Positions 46,774-59,069 of a stretch of DNA of 64,000 nucleotides are shown piece after piece. Within the stretch, counting starts at the first letter, position 1; every line of letters begins with the position of its first letter. The position numbers were made by a program, and so were the translations under genes. Source of the DNA: Cephalotus follicularis. Taxonomy: Eukaryota; Streptophyta; Magnoliopsida; Oxalidales; Cephalotaceae. The stretch spans positions 1-64,000 of the forward strand of contig BDDD01000350.1 in assembly GCA_001972305.1 (NCBI GenBank), given 5' to 3'. A model generated the notes under the pieces. The model was not told the origin of the DNA. It searched no databases and saw nothing but the letters and a program-made list of their open reading frames with translations.

Positions 46774-48574
46774 TCTCAAAAATAACTTATGACATTTTGA
46801 TAAAAAAAACATCATACTTTCTTTGAAATCATCATAAACTATAACGATCATAGTAAATGTATTTATAAAACATTATCATAGTACATTTCACAGCGAAAAA
46901 TATTAACTTATTACATCAAAAGTAGTTTATACAAAACATTAATGTATAACATAATTCCCTTTAAAAAGCTTCATTTATGAGCACCTTCTAAAGCTCGAAA
47001 TCTCTTCGGTTATCCATTTCCTGGAATATTTTATTTAAAAAAACAAAACATTGAAAGGAATGAGCTTAAATAGCCTGGTAAGGGTTTCAAAATAAAGATT
47101 TCATCACATTCATTCTTTTCTGTTCATATCTCATGAAACAAAATATTTCTTTTCTTTTTCTAATCAGATCGCATGAATCAGAACATTTCATAAATAACTG
47201 ATGGGTCGTATAAACTTAAATTTCCCAAATAAAACCTTTTGCTTCACCGGGGCATTGTGCACTCCCTAATTACTATCCTTAAATCAAATGCATGTCCGTG
47301 AGCACTCACCGCTCATTTAATCCTCCTCGGATTAATCCCCCTTGGATCACAACCCAAGAGTTGTTCATCTTAGTTTATTATCTTTTCATAAAATCATTTA
47401 TTTACACTTTGAGTGATTAGCTCAAGGTATTCGTAAAAATAAATTCGTACAACATTTATAAATACTTAGCTAATGATAAAATTATAGAAAAAATTTCAAC
47501 AATTTCAGAATGATAAAATCATAATCGCATTGAAAATAATAGCAGAACATGAGCAATAATATTAAACATAGAATTTCATCAAGAATTTAGCAGAAATTCG
47601 AAATACGTAAAACATAACAATTTGATGCATAATTTCAAGAAATAACATAAATTAGTTTGGCATAAAAATTCTCCAAGAATAACATAAAGAATTTTGGCAT
47701 AAAAATATAAAGTAAAATACTTGAGAAAAGTGAGTAAAAATTTCCTTACATTGCTTTAATCTCCTTCTTTCCTTTTTTACACTGAAGTAATTTCTACACC
47801 AAAATTTTAGTAAAATTCTCCTTCTTTTCCCTTCTCTCTTATTCTCTCCCGTTCTCTCTTTTTCTTTCTCTATTCTTTCACTCTTTCTTCTCTTTTTCAG
47901 TAAAATTCTTTTGGCATAACCGTTTTACTTACCCACGTATTTATAGGGAAGTTAATCTACAGACTTCTTATCTTCGTGCGTCATCTGGTTACGTCAGCCA
48001 CCTTACGCTGCCCAAGTTGTTAATTTCCTTCCTCCAGTTAAACGACAAATGTCCTCTTTTAAGTTAAAGTAATCATAATCAGCCAAAATATCTTAAGTTC
48101 TTCATCCATCTTTTGACAAGTGTCAATAATTACTATAATTAATTTACTAAACGACAAAAAACGAGATAAGTGGTGATGCTTTCACACTTTGTTATTTAAA
48201 AAGCGTCGACGCTTTAACCTCAATGCGCTGCCGCTTTTACCCTAAGCGTCTCCAGTTAAGCGTTTTTAACTAAGGAAATAAGGCTTAAAAGCGTCGCCGC
48301 TTTTTCCATTACAGTATAACAAACCGTCGACGCTGTAGTTAATAAGTTTGGTGTGTTTTTGGTACGAAATTAGCCGACACTTTGTATATACTGAAGAATA
48401 ACCATCGATGCTTTAACATGAGATAGTCAACGCTTTCATCACCACGTAAAGCACACGTGACGCATAAACATCTTACAATGCAAAACTTATTACTCCATGG
48501 CATTCAACCCAATATTCTAAAGCAAACACATTTCCATAAACAATAATTTTTAACGAAATTTTCCGGTCACTACA
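46774..48574 (-). repeat. LTR A, main part right of insertion B
   Basis: It continues 25913-26043 after removal of B and contains the family landmarks (GGGGCATTGTGCACTCCC near 47241, the CCTTGGATCACAACCCAAG hairpin near 47339). It ends TTCCGGTCACTACA at 48574. A nearly matching end segment recurs at 50590-50896. Total LTR length without B is about 1.93 kb. Confidence 0.75.
48200..48440 (-). promoter_or_regulatory. Palindrome array in LTR A
   Basis: It includes a near-perfect AAGCGTCGACGCTTT (GTCGAC at 48205), then GCTGCC 48227 (22 bases) and GTCTCC 48248 (21). GTCGCC 48293 and GTCGAC 48326 follow, then weaker ATCGAT and GTCAAC copies to 48430. It lies 140-375 bases from the sense start at 48574. 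Confidence 0.6.
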
Positions 48575-49611
48575 TTCTTCCCTCCTTACAAAAATTGTAC
48601 TCAAAATTTGCTGGGATTTTAGTAGAGAAGGAAGAGAGAAAGAGGAGATAAGAGAATTTTGTTGGGATTTTAGTAGAGAAAATAAAGAAGGAGATAAAGC
48701 AAAGTAAGGATTCTTGTTCTTTTTCTAAAAATAGTTTATGTTAGAAATTTCTACTCATTCTTTTAAATTATTTTATTATTCAGCTCAATTTAATTTCACT
48801 TTCCCATCGATACGATCGGTATATCCGTCTGACAGAGTGGAGGAAGTTATTTTATTTAATATTTCAATTAACAGTTTTATGCTCGTTGCAACTGTTTATT
48901 TTATCAATTCAATTTAATTTAACTTTCCCATCGATATGATCGGTATATCCGTCTGACCGAGTGGAGGAAGTTAATTTTTAATTTAATATTTCAATTCAGC
49001 AATTTTATGCTCAATATTTAAATAATTTATTTTTATATATCCTTTATTATTATTTCGTTCCTGTATTTTAAATTTCTGCCAATATTCGTGGTAAAATGCC
49101 TATTTTAAATTTATGTAAATTCTTAAATTCTACGTTGAATTGCTGCCAATTTCTTTACAAATTCTATACTACTATTTTAAAATATTTCCGTTTGAAATAT
49201 AAATTCAAGAAAATGTTTTACAAAGTTATTTATGGATGCTTTGAGCTGATCACTCGAAGTATCAAGAAATGATTATTTTTACAAATGAGAAAGTCGAGCT
49301 TTGGCAGGAGCTCATATGTGATATTTCGGAAGGAAACTTTTTACGAATTATGTTACGAATATAGTTTGTGTAATAATTTATGACATTATAAACTAATATT
49401 TTCCGCTGTATTATGTCCTTTGATAGATCCTGTGAAGATGTATGATGATTTAAATAAGAGTATGAAATTTTAAGGTTCAATATATCAGGTTATTTATAGA
49501 TATTAGAAATTAGTATGATTGTTAAAGGATTTGAGGTTTCACCCCACGTAACGCACCGAATCCTCGAAGTTCGCTTTGAGCATAAAATGGACTCGGATCT
49601 GGGGCGTTACA
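48575..49611 (+). repeat. Opposite-orientation LTR fragment of the A family
   Basis: Read forward it ends CACGTAACGCACCGAATCC ... GGGGCGTTACA at 49611, the sense terminus of this family. It also carries the GCTTTGAGCTGATCACTCGA hairpin near 49237 and the TTTTCCGCTGTATTATG block near 49403. Its start is missing; it abuts the start of LTR A head to head, producing an imperfect inverted repeat. A GGGATTTTAGTAGAGAA direct repeat lies near 48611 and 48664, and a 60-base direct repeat with CTTTCCCATCGATA near 48800 and 48921. Confidence 0.7.
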
Positions 49612-50589
49612 TTAGCACATGGGTTAATTAACTTGGACTTAAATCATCCATATGGTCAGCCATGTGGAGGAATAAAGAAGATAAACGTGTGTGCATGTTC
49701 TTAGATTCCTATTCGTTAAAAGGAAAGTGATAATGAGATATTTATAGTTACCTGGGGATCAAGGCATAACTTTGTCTTATTCTTCAAGTTTTGTTCTCTC
49801 TATTTCTTCTTCCCTCTTTTGGTCGAATCTCTCACTCTTCTTTCTCATCTCCATTGTCACCTTTCTTTAAGCTTCAATTCATTTAGATTTAGAGTTCCAT
49901 AGCTCAAAGAGAAAGAAACAAAATTACTTACCTCTTCACCCTCCATAAATCATATTAGGTGGAGATTGTCAAATAATCTTTACCTAGTGTGAACTAGTTT
50001 TAGGAACTTTAAGGCATCCACTTTGCCTTCATTAAAGCTTCAAGACATCACTAAGGAAGGAGATTTTGTGAATGAAGAAATCTTGGAAACCATCTTGAAG
50101 GACACACCAAATTTGGAGTGAAGGAGTTAAAGAACTTTTGTATGTAATTCTTACTTCTCCTTTATTCTATTTACTTTGTGGTGTGTGGGTTGGATGCAAT
50201 GGCTTTGCCAAGCCATTTTCCTGGTATTCCAGGTTTTATATATGTGTTTTAAATTCAGGTTAAATTAGTTTTAAAACCATTAGGGTATGGTTTTAAGGTT
50301 TGGACACTACGGTGAATCAATTAAGGTTTATATGTACCTTGATTGATTTTGGAATGTGACAATTCCTTAGGGTCAGAGTACCCTATCCAAATCCGAATCT
50401 TGCATGTTTAGAAACCTGCAAAGGGTTCATTTAAATGTCCAATTAGAGATCCTAGGTTAAAATCGGGGCATTTACGGGCATTGGTTAAGGGTGATTCCTT
50501 CACCGGAACATAAATTTTAAAATTGAGCACCCGTAACCCTAATGTCCTGAATGTTTTTTCTTCTGCTGCTTTTCCAATTTCCAACAATT
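49612..50589. repeat. Non-LTR segment inside block A, shared with 23181-24414
   Basis: No gene is recognisable. From 49790 to 50545 it resembles 23640-24330 (see that entry). Its presence between two pieces of the same LTR family shows that block A is not a simple solo LTR. Confidence 0.4.
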
Positions 50590-50896
50590 TTAACGAAGGA
50601 AATAAGGCTTAAAAGCATCACCGCTTACTCCATTACACTATAACCAACCATCGATGCTTTAGTTAATTAGTTTGGTGTGTATTTGGTACAAAATTAGTCA
50701 ACGCTTTGTATATATTGAAGACTAACCGTCAAAGCTTTAACACGAGATAGTCGACAGTTTCATCACCACATAACGTACACGTGATGTGTAACATCGCATA
50801 ATGCAAAACTTCTTACTCCATGTGATCAACCCAATATTCTAAAGCAAGCACATTTCCATGATCAATAATTTTTCAAAAAAGTTTCCGATCACTACA
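50590..50896 (-). repeat. U3 end fragment of the A-family LTR
   Basis: Closely similar to 48262-48574, including AAGGAAATAAGGCTTAAAAGC and the terminal CGATCACTACA. It carries decayed palindromes (GTCAAAG, GTCGACAG) at 50610-50765. In sense it starts at 50896, directly against copia pol, and forms the right border of the 25 kb nest. Confidence 0.75.
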
Positions 50897-53276
50897 ATTC
50901 TACTAGATCTTCGAGGAGGTTGTGTGTCAAAAGGCTCCATTGTTGCTATAGGCTCAAATGGTTGGTCATTTATCTATTGAGTAGATGAAATCTCATCTAG
51001 CTCAACACCACTCCCAGTAGATTCTTCCAATAGAAACGCTTTCTCTAGGAACTTAGCATGCTTTGAGACAAACACTTTGTTGTCATCAGAGTAGTAGAAA
51101 TAGTATCCCATTGAGATCTTGGGATAGCCTAAAAACATGCATTTGACTGACCTAACCTCGAACGTATTTACTTCTGCTAACTTGACATAAGCTAAGCAAC
51201 CCTAGATCCTAAAGTAATTAAGACGATGTTTCTTTTCAATCCAAATCTCATATGGCCTACTGGGACTAGATTTAGTTGGTGTCCTATTCAACAAATGGAG
51301 TACGGCTTCTAGGGAATGTCCCCAGAAAGACAGTGGTAGATCTGCATGGCTCATCATGCTTCGCACCATATCGAATAGGGTACGGTTTTTCCTTTCGGAT
51401 TCACCATTATGCCGTGGTGTTACTGGAGGAGTCCACTGAGAGAGACTCCCACTCTCCCTAAGACTTGAAACTCAGTGAATAGATATTCGCCTCCACGATC
51501 GGATCGTAGAGTTTTAATACTCTTTCAAGTTTGTTTCTCTACTTCGATTATGAATTCTTTGAACCTTTCGAAGGCCTCAGACTTGTGCTTTATCAAGTAC
51601 AGGTACTCGTACCATGAAAGATCGTCAATAAAGGTTATGAAGAATAACCACCTCTTGCCTGAATAGGCATTAGGGCACACACATCTGTGTGCACTGTGCC
51701 CAAAAATTTGTAGACCTCTCCCCTTCTCCCACAACGGTTGATTTGGTCAATTTTCCTTTGAGGTAAGGTTCACAGGTTAGAAATGATTCGCTGCGAGAGA
51801 TATCAAGATATCCCTCTCTAACCAACCGATGGACTCTTCTCTCACCGGCATGACCAAGTCTACAGCGCCAGAGGTATGTTTGGTTAATGCCATCTCTCTT
51901 TCTTTTGGTTCCCTTTTCAATATTTAATACATTCATATGTCTATTTAAAATGCACAATCCATTGCCAAAAAAACATTGAACATATAAAACATCATTCATA
52001 TATGAAGAACAACTATTGTCTTTAAAAATACAAGCAAAGCCATCGGCTATAACTGCAGAAATAGAAATGATTTTCTTCCATAATGAAAGTACAAAATGAG
52101 TGTTTTTTATCTCAAGGCTCTTGCCAGTGGGCAACAAACTACAAGTAGATCCTATAGCTAATGCTTCGACGCTTGTTCTATCAGCTACTTTCAAGTCCAC
52201 TTCTCCCTTCACAAGCGTTGAAGTTCCTTGAAGTTCCTGCACATTAACACAAATGTGTGATGAACATCTAGTATCAAATAGCCAAGAAATAGGATAACTC
52301 TTATCAATAGGTATATTTATCTGAATCATAAATGTGGAAGGCTTACCTTTACCTTGAGGTTTTACAATTGAAGACAATAACTTATTGTAGTTCCTCTTCC
52401 AGTGCCCTTGTATACCGCAGTAAAAACACAGGCCCTTGGGAGGGGGATCGGTTGAAGTAGAGGCTACGTCTGCCACCACAGGTGCCACCTATGGCGTAGG
52501 TACAACTACCTGTGCCAATGCATAAGGCTGAACTGACTTATGCCTTGCCTGCTTGCCTTTGCTCTTTCCCTTGCCTTTCGGAAAGGCATTCTTCCCCTTT
52601 GTTTTATTCTGGGTAGTGTTGGTCAAGTGCAAAACAAGTTTGGACTTGAGGAGGTGAATCTCAGTATCCCTCAACATGCTGAGGAGCTCAGAAAGAGAGA
52701 CCCCGAATTTTTTCATGTTGAAGTTGATGATAAACTGAGAGTAGGAAGGACGAAGTGGCATAACGATTACATTCGTGCTCAACTCTGCATCTCAGATGAA
52801 ACCTAAATATGCAAGCTCCTCAATGCATCTAAACATTTCTAAACAATGATCGTCGATAGATGCTCCTTCTGGACTCTTGGTGCTGGACAACTTCTTGGAG
52901 AGCTGGTACCTAGCAGTCCTACTTTTGTCATAATACAACACTTGTACGTGAAGCAAGATATCTCTTTGGTCAAACATGTGCTCGTATTAACGTTGCAGGT
53001 CATAGCTCATTGCTGCATTATCATGCAGCATCTGACAATCTCACTGTGCTCCTTTCATTTAATAGAGTCTTCTTTCTCCTCATCACTAGCATCCTCAACA
53101 ACACTTGTGGGGATGTTAGCCTCAAGTTCACAGCCTCTACAATCGATATAGAGTATCAACCGTAGGTTGCGAATCCAGTCCAAAAAATTTGGAACGATTA
53201 ATTTTTTGGTATCAAGTCTTCCAGAGAACGGGTTTGGTTCCATTTCAGTATCTACAGATATAAAAGAAAAGGCCAA
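50897..53276 (-). pseudogene. Copia gag, protease and integrase, upstream piece of the split element
   Basis: The minus strand reads in order: gag remains (53276-52500); a knuckle CFYCGIQGHWKRNY with its last Cys lost (near 52420); protease LFDTRCSSHICVN (Gly of Asp-Thr-Gly changed to Arg, near 52275); integrase HHCC (LGHAGERRVHRL, CEPYLKGKL); catalytic core (FFITFIDDLSWYEYLYL, a SDRGGEY stretch near 51490, SERKNRT near 51395); and the post-integrase linker ending RRSSR at 50897. RT follows only at 25912. Stops and frameshifts occur throughout. Encodes Ty1/copia proteins; same broad type as 15298-18780. Confidence 0.85.
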
Positions 53277-53811
53277 ACAATTAGCATATATTTTAAATTT
53301 TGTTCTTAAAACATTAAATATTTTTTCTTTAAATCTTTAGGTATAACCTCCCACTATTTTGCGTTAATTCCATAACCCTCACGTATGGAAGACGGGAAAC
53401 ATTTACCTTGAATGATCTCATCATACGTTGTTTACTATGGGTGATCGGAATCCCATAACATGTACATCAATACCTCGGGTTTACCCAACAAGTGTGCTGT
53501 TTCTTATGGTTAGACAAAACTCTTAGTCAATTTGATCTCATAAAATTCCCAATCTTTGTTTTAGCCAATAGGTACTGTATGCCCACGAGTTTACTAATCA
53601 AGACATAAGCATGCTATTTCAGGTTGAACCCATCTTTAAACATTATGGTGGACTAAATATATAACCCTTCGGTTTACCCAACAAGGCTCGCTCAATAGCC
53701 CATCACTAATGTATATCTCATATTCAATTGATTTAAGAAAACTTATCTTAAGCAAACATTGGGTTGACCCAACAAGTTATGAGCTCTTGACAAGGTTCCT
53801 CATATCAATAG
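53277..53811 (-). other. Upstream flank of the split copia element, no gene
   Basis: AT-rich sequence with three spaced copies of a GGTTTACCCAACAAG-like word (53479, 53668, 53762). It probably contains the copia leader and part of its 5' LTR, but I could not place a PBS or LTR boundary. Confidence 0.35.
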
Positions 53812-54179
53812 TGCAACGACCCGTATTACTTTTTGGGTAAATTGATATTTGGGGCTTGGGGGAAATTTTTCTTTTTCTTTTTCTTTTTGGTTGTGGTTGG
53901 CTTGGGCTTCTATTCTTGGAGAATGATGGTTAGGCTTTGGGCTTGGTTGCGGCCCAATGTGATATGAGATAAGAGATATTTGTTTGGTGTTGGGAAGTGT
54001 GCAAAGCTTACTTAGGAAGCTTGGCAGTTGGCTTTCGGCAGACATCACATCCATCATCTCACACCTAAAGAAGCATTTGAGAGAGTGAGCTTTCATCTTT
54101 CATCTTTCTTCTGAAGCTTCGATCGCTGTTTGAGGTTGGGACTTTCCTTACCCGTCTACGCGTCTAGTAGGTAAGAGTC
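53812..54179 (+). repeat. Gypsy LTR start fragment
   Basis: Starts TGCAACGACCCGTATTAC, a variant of the TGTAACGACCC start of the chromovirus-type LTRs, and runs about 370 bases before RT coding begins abruptly at 54180. Leader, gag, protease and the first half of RT are absent, so a large deletion joined LTR to RT. Confidence 0.5.
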
Positions 54180-55389
54180 CTCCTTGAGAAACCATGAGTT
54201 GTATGCTAAGCTCAGTAAGTGTGAGTTTGGGTTGGACAAGGTTGTGTTTTTGGGCCATGTGATCTCGGGCCAAGGTGTTGAAGTGGACCCGAGGAAGGTT
54301 GAGGCCGTGTTGGCCTGGGAAAGACCCAAGGGCGTACCTGAAGTGCGCAGTTTCCTTGGACTTGCTTGCTACTACCAAATTTTCGTGGAGGGATTCTCGG
54401 CAATAGTGGCTCCTCTGTCGAAGTTGACAAGGAAGGATGTGAAGTTCGTTTGGTCAGAGGACTGTGAGAAGAGCTTCCAGAGGCTAAAGGATAGGTTAAC
54501 GTCAGCTCCGGTGCTGACCCTTCCTTCTCCAGGAGTTAGTTTTGTGGTTTACAATGATGCTTCTTTGCATGGACTTGGTTGTATGTTGATGCAAGAAGGA
54601 AAGGTTATTGCCTATGCTTCTTGGCAGTTGAAGGTTCATGAGCTCAGCTACCCTACGCACGACTTGGAGTTAGCTGTGGTGGTGTGCTCTTTGATGATAT
54701 GGCGTCATTATCTGTATGATGAGGTCTGCCAGATCTTTACTGACCACAAGATTTTGAGGTATTTGTCTTCTCAACCACATTTGAACATGAGCCAGAGGAG
54801 ATGGATCGAGCTCATCAAGGATTATGATTGTACCATCGAGTATCGTCCTGGTAAGGCCAACGTGGTTGTTGATGCATTGAGCAGGAAGTCTTCCACTTCC
54901 TTGGCTCATGTACAGATGGCATACTAGCCGATGTTGGAACAGTTGAGGTCTTTGAGGGCAGAGCTGTCTGCCGGGGACCGTGGATCGATGTTGGCTTGTC
55001 TGCGAGTGAGGTGTGTTTGGGAATAGCAGATCCGGGGAGCACAGGAGAAGGACTGGAGGTTGGTTAAGTTGTTGAAACAAGTCAGAGAGGGTTGTCGGTC
55101 TGACTTCCACATCAGAGGTGATGGTACTCTGATGTTTGGGAAGAGGATATGTGTACCACATGCCGAGACGATCAAGCAAGAGATCCAGGAAGAAGCTCAT
55201 CGTTCTCCTTGGTCAATGCATCCTGGAAGTACCAAGATGTATCGTGACCTAAGGCAGTCTTTTTGGTGGCGGGGCATGAAGCGTGAGATTGCCAGGTTCG
55301 TGGCAAGGTGCTTGACGTGCCAGCAGGTGAAGGCTGAGTTACAAATGCCTCCAGGTTTTCTTAAACCGCTTCCTATTTCAGTATGGCCA
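54180..55389 (+). pseudogene. Gypsy RT end, RNase H and integrase HHCC fragment
   Basis: RT thumb and connection ([44 protein letters not shown]). RNase H ([38 protein letters not shown], with a DALSRKS end). A TAG stop at 54925 and another near 55025 follow. The integrase zinc domain comes last (HPGSTKMYRDLRQSFWW, CLTCQQVKAE), reaching KPLPIS. It is cut there: the catalytic core is missing and copia gag follows immediately. Distinct in sequence from elements at 7536-10295 and D. Confidence 0.9.
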
Positions 55390-57249
55390 TTGGAAGGCTA
55401 ACATGACTATCTTCATTCAATCCCTCGATTATAACTTGTGGGACCTCATAGTTGATGGTCAAAATCTCCCTACCGTCACACTTGAAAACGGGGATGTTGT
55501 TCCTAAACCTAGAAATCTCTATGATGATAATGATAGAAGAAGAGTTCAAATAAATGCGAAAGGTAAACACATTATCATTTGTGCTATAAACTCAAATGAC
55601 TTCAATAGGATTTCATCTTGCATTTCCGCCAAGAAAATGTGGGATAGACTTGAGGTCACCTATGAAGGGACAAATCAAGTTAAAGAAGCTAAGATTAGTA
55701 TGCTAGTCCATGAGTATGAAATGTTCACTATGAATGAGAACGAAGACATTAAATCCATGTTCTCTAGATTTACAAATATTATTATTGCATTACAAGCTTT
55801 GGATAAAACTTATTCTAACTGTGGAATGGTGAGAAAAATTCTTAGGTGCTTGCCAAGGTCTTGGATGCCGAAAGTTACGGCAATTGAAGAAGCAAAGAAT
55901 CTCAACGTCCTTCCGCTAGAGGATCTTCTAGGGTCACTAATGACCAATGAGCTTTCGATGCAAAAGAAAGATGATGATGAGGAGAAAGAGAAAAAGAAAA
56001 ACAAGATAGTGGCATTGAAATCATCTCTAATCAAAGATTCCGAGGACGATGATGAAAATGAAAAGCTAGCCCTCATCACACGAAAATTCAAGAAGTTCCT
56101 AGCTAGTAACAAGAAGTTTGGTGGAAAGCCAAATAAGAAGATCTATCAAAAGGGAGAATCAAGCAAGCTAGAGAAGAGATCATTTGCTTCGAGTGCAACA
56201 AGCCGAGGCACTACAAAAGCGATTGCCCACGGCTCAAAAAGAAAGATCTATTGAAGAAGAAGAAGAAAGCTATGATCACCACATGGGATGATAGTGATGA
56301 GTCTAGCTCGAATGATGACTCAAATGAAGAAGTGGCTCAAATAGCTTTGATGGCCTTGGAGGAAGAAGAATAGGAAGAAAGCGATGAGTTCACCTATGAT
56401 GAACTTGTCTTAGTCGTAGAGAAATATAGTTCTATGATTGCACCCTTAAAGAAAAAGGTCAAGACTTTAGTAAATGAAAACGAGGAACTTAAATCAATTA
56501 ATTTGGTTAAAGAAGATAACTCAAACAAAATTGAAGTAGATCTTCTAGAGAATGAAGTAGCATATTTAGAGAAGGAAAATAGAAGACTTAAGGAAGAAAT
56601 AGACGCATTAAAGAAAACTTTCTCAAAGTTTTATAATAGTAGTGAAAAGCTTGAAAACATTCTTGGTATGCAAAGACATGTTTTTGATAAGGCCGGACTA
56701 GGATATGAGGAGATGAACAATGTTACGCTTTATCAAAAGTTCTGTAAGAGGAAAGAGAGGATAGAAAAAGAGAATGTTGAAAAAACTCAAATTAAGAAAA
56801 AAGGTGTAAAAATTTCATGTGACTATTGCGGTAAAAATGGACATACATCTTTTACGTGTTTTCATAAGAAAAATGCCATGTTTAAGAAAAATATAAATAA
56901 CTCTTGTAATTTTTGTGGCAAACATGGACACACATCTTCATCATACTATAATAATAAAAATGCCATATATAAGAAAAAGATAAATGCTTCGTGTGTTCAT
57001 TGTGGTAAATACGGTCATGCATCTTCATCTTGTTTTTATAAAAGAAATATTGTGTATAAAAGAAGAATAATTGTATCTTGCAACAATTGTTGTACGAATA
57101 GCCATACTTCAACTTTTTGTTTTTACAAAGAAAATATATTAAATGATTCAAATTTTTCTAGAGTAAAGAAAAGTTGGGTTCCCAAAGGAACCATCTTGAC
57201 TAACCCCAAAGGACCCAAAATTTGTTGGGTACCTCAAACAAATATTTGA
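55385..57249 (+). pseudogene. Sirevirus-type gag with five zinc knuckles
   Basis: It starts without an initiator, inside the gag N-terminus (HWKANMTIFIQSLDYNLW). It continues through MWDRLEVTYEGTNQVKE, an acidic and lysine-rich segment, a -1 type frameshift near 56185, the first knuckle CFECNKPRHYKSDC (56187-56231), a long coiled-coil stretch (about 56430-56700), then four further CCHC-like units. Those four begin at 56818, 56905, 56992 and 57079, exactly 87 bases (29 residues) apart; units 2 and 4 have altered zinc ligands or spacing residues (Tyr for the last Cys; CNNCCTNSHTSTFC). It ends with the Sirevirus hallmark WVPKG...WVPQ and a TGA at 57247-57249. The first 630 bases or so of an ordinary gag gene and the 5' LTR are missing. 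Confidence 0.88.
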
Positions 57250-57264
57250 AAATTGTGTTTGTAG

Positions 57265-58831
57265 GTGCGCTTGAAGGCATTATCCAAGAAGACACAATCG
57301 TACTTGGATATTGGGTGCTCCAAGCATTTTACGGGCGACAAGAGTCTCTTTGTCAAATTTTAATCAAAGGAAGGAGGAGATGTAACCTTTGGAGACAATG
57401 CAAAAGGAAAGATCAAAGGCTTTAGCTCCATAGGTAACAATAAAACCTCTATTCATAATGTTCTATTTATTGATGGACTCAAGCTCAATCTCTTGAGCAT
57501 AAGTCAATTATGCGACAAGGATTGTAGAGTCACCTTTGAAAAGGACTCTTGTAAAGTGAAATACATAAATAGTAATCAAATTAAGTTTGTAGGATATAGA
57601 CATGGGAATGTGTATGTGATAGATATAGATGACTTGAATAATGTTAAATGCCTAGTGTCTATAAATGAAGATAGTTGGCTATGGCATAAAAGATTAGGTC
57701 ATGTAGGTATGTCAACTATATCGAAGCTTCTAAAACATGAACTAGTTAAAGAACTCCCTAAAATTAGCTTTAAAAAGATAAAGTTTGTGACGCATGTCAA
57801 TAAGGGAAACAAACTAGAGCATCATTTAAAAGTAAAGACATTGTGTCCACAACTAGGACATTGCAACTTTTGCATATAGATTTGTTTGGTCCAATAGACA
57901 TTAGAAGTCTAGGTGGTAAATCATATGCCATGGTCATTGTAGACGATTACTCTAGATATACATGGACTATTTTCCTAGCCCATAAAAATTAAGATTTTAA
58001 AGAATTTTCAATTTTTTGGAAAATCGTTCAAAATGAAAAGGACACTTCTATTTCTAAAATTAGAAGTGATCATGGAACAAAATTTAAAAATCATTTGTTT
58101 GAAAATTTTTGCAATGAAAATGGATTTATACATGAGTTTTCCACTCCTAGAACACCTCAACAAAATGGGGTTGATGAAAGGAAAAATAGAACTTTACAAG
58201 AAATGTGTAGAACATTTTTAAACGAAAATCACTTACCAAAATATTTTTGGGCGGAAGCAATAAGTGCTTCATGTTATATCTTAAATCACATATCAATAAG
58301 GCCAATTCTCAAAAAGACTCCATATGAATTATGGAGGGGGAGAAAGCCGAACATTAGTTACTTTCACACCTTCGGATGCAAGTGCTTCATCCACAATAAT
58401 CGAAAAGAGCATCTTGGTAAATTCGACTCCAAAGTCAATGAAGGTATCTTTCTTGGATATTCATCTAGTAGTAGAGCTTATAGATGCTTCAATAAAATAA
58501 CATTACTTGTTGAAGAATCAATGCACGTTGTATTTGATGAAACTAACCCAAAACTTCCAAAAGAAGTTATTGATGATGATTATATAGATTTTATTGAAAA
58601 TGGAGTTGATAAGCTAAATCTAGAAGAAACCAAAACGGAGGAATCCACACTAGAAGAAACCCCTCAAGAAAGCTATCAACAAGCTCTCCACGACAAAACC
58701 TTGAAGGTAGTAAGAGGACACCGTCATGAAGCAATAATAGGTAATCCTAGATTAGGAGTATCTACTAGATCTTGTGTTAAGCATAATTATATTGCAGTTG
58801 TTTCACAAATAGAACCTAGAAATATAAATGA
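57265..58831 (+). pseudogene. Sirevirus protease and integrase
   Basis: Follows gag in the same frame after TGA and TAG codons. Protease: YLDIGCSKHFTG (the catalytic Asp is kept but the usual Ser/Thr is Ile) and LLSISQLCD. Integrase: WHKRLGHVGMSTISKL, frameshift near 57785, CDAC then TAA, core residues HIDLFGP, VDDYSRYTW, a TAA near 57990, IRSDHGTKF, ENFCNENGF, TPQQNGVDERKNRT, and the GKF-type C-terminal domain (FHTFGCKCFIHNN, GIFLGYS). D-D-E residues are present. The frame runs into solo LTR E at 58832. Confidence 0.9.
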
Positions 58832-59069
58832 TGTAATGACCCAAGTTTCCATGTAAGATATTAATTATGAAAATTGATTGCTATTGTGTAAATTGGCCAA
58901 TAGTTTAAGGGACCCGTTGTATGACCCTACGCTCGGGGAGTACGGGGGTTCCGCTCCCCGGTGAGCGGACGGGGGGTCCCGCTGCCCGGACAGCGGACGG
59001 GGGTTCAGGGGTCAGCGCCCCCAGAAGAAAATTTTATTTGGATATTTGTTTTGGATGAATGTCATGCTG

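Larger units (their letters stand above)
25913..50896 (-). mobile_element. Chromovirus-type LTR block A, inserted in copia pol and hosting the nest
   Basis: The left end is TGTAACGCCCC and the right end ATCACTACA, the two termini of this LTR family. The flanks are TTTCT (25908-25912) and ATTCT (50897-50901), one mismatch; removal of the block restores one continuous copia frame. Inside, one LTR runs 25913-26043 plus 46774-48574 (split by B). It is followed by an opposite-orientation LTR piece (48575-49611), non-LTR sequence and a further U3 piece (50590-50896). No gypsy coding remains, so the block is either a badly rearranged element or several LTRs joined together. Confidence 0.65.
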
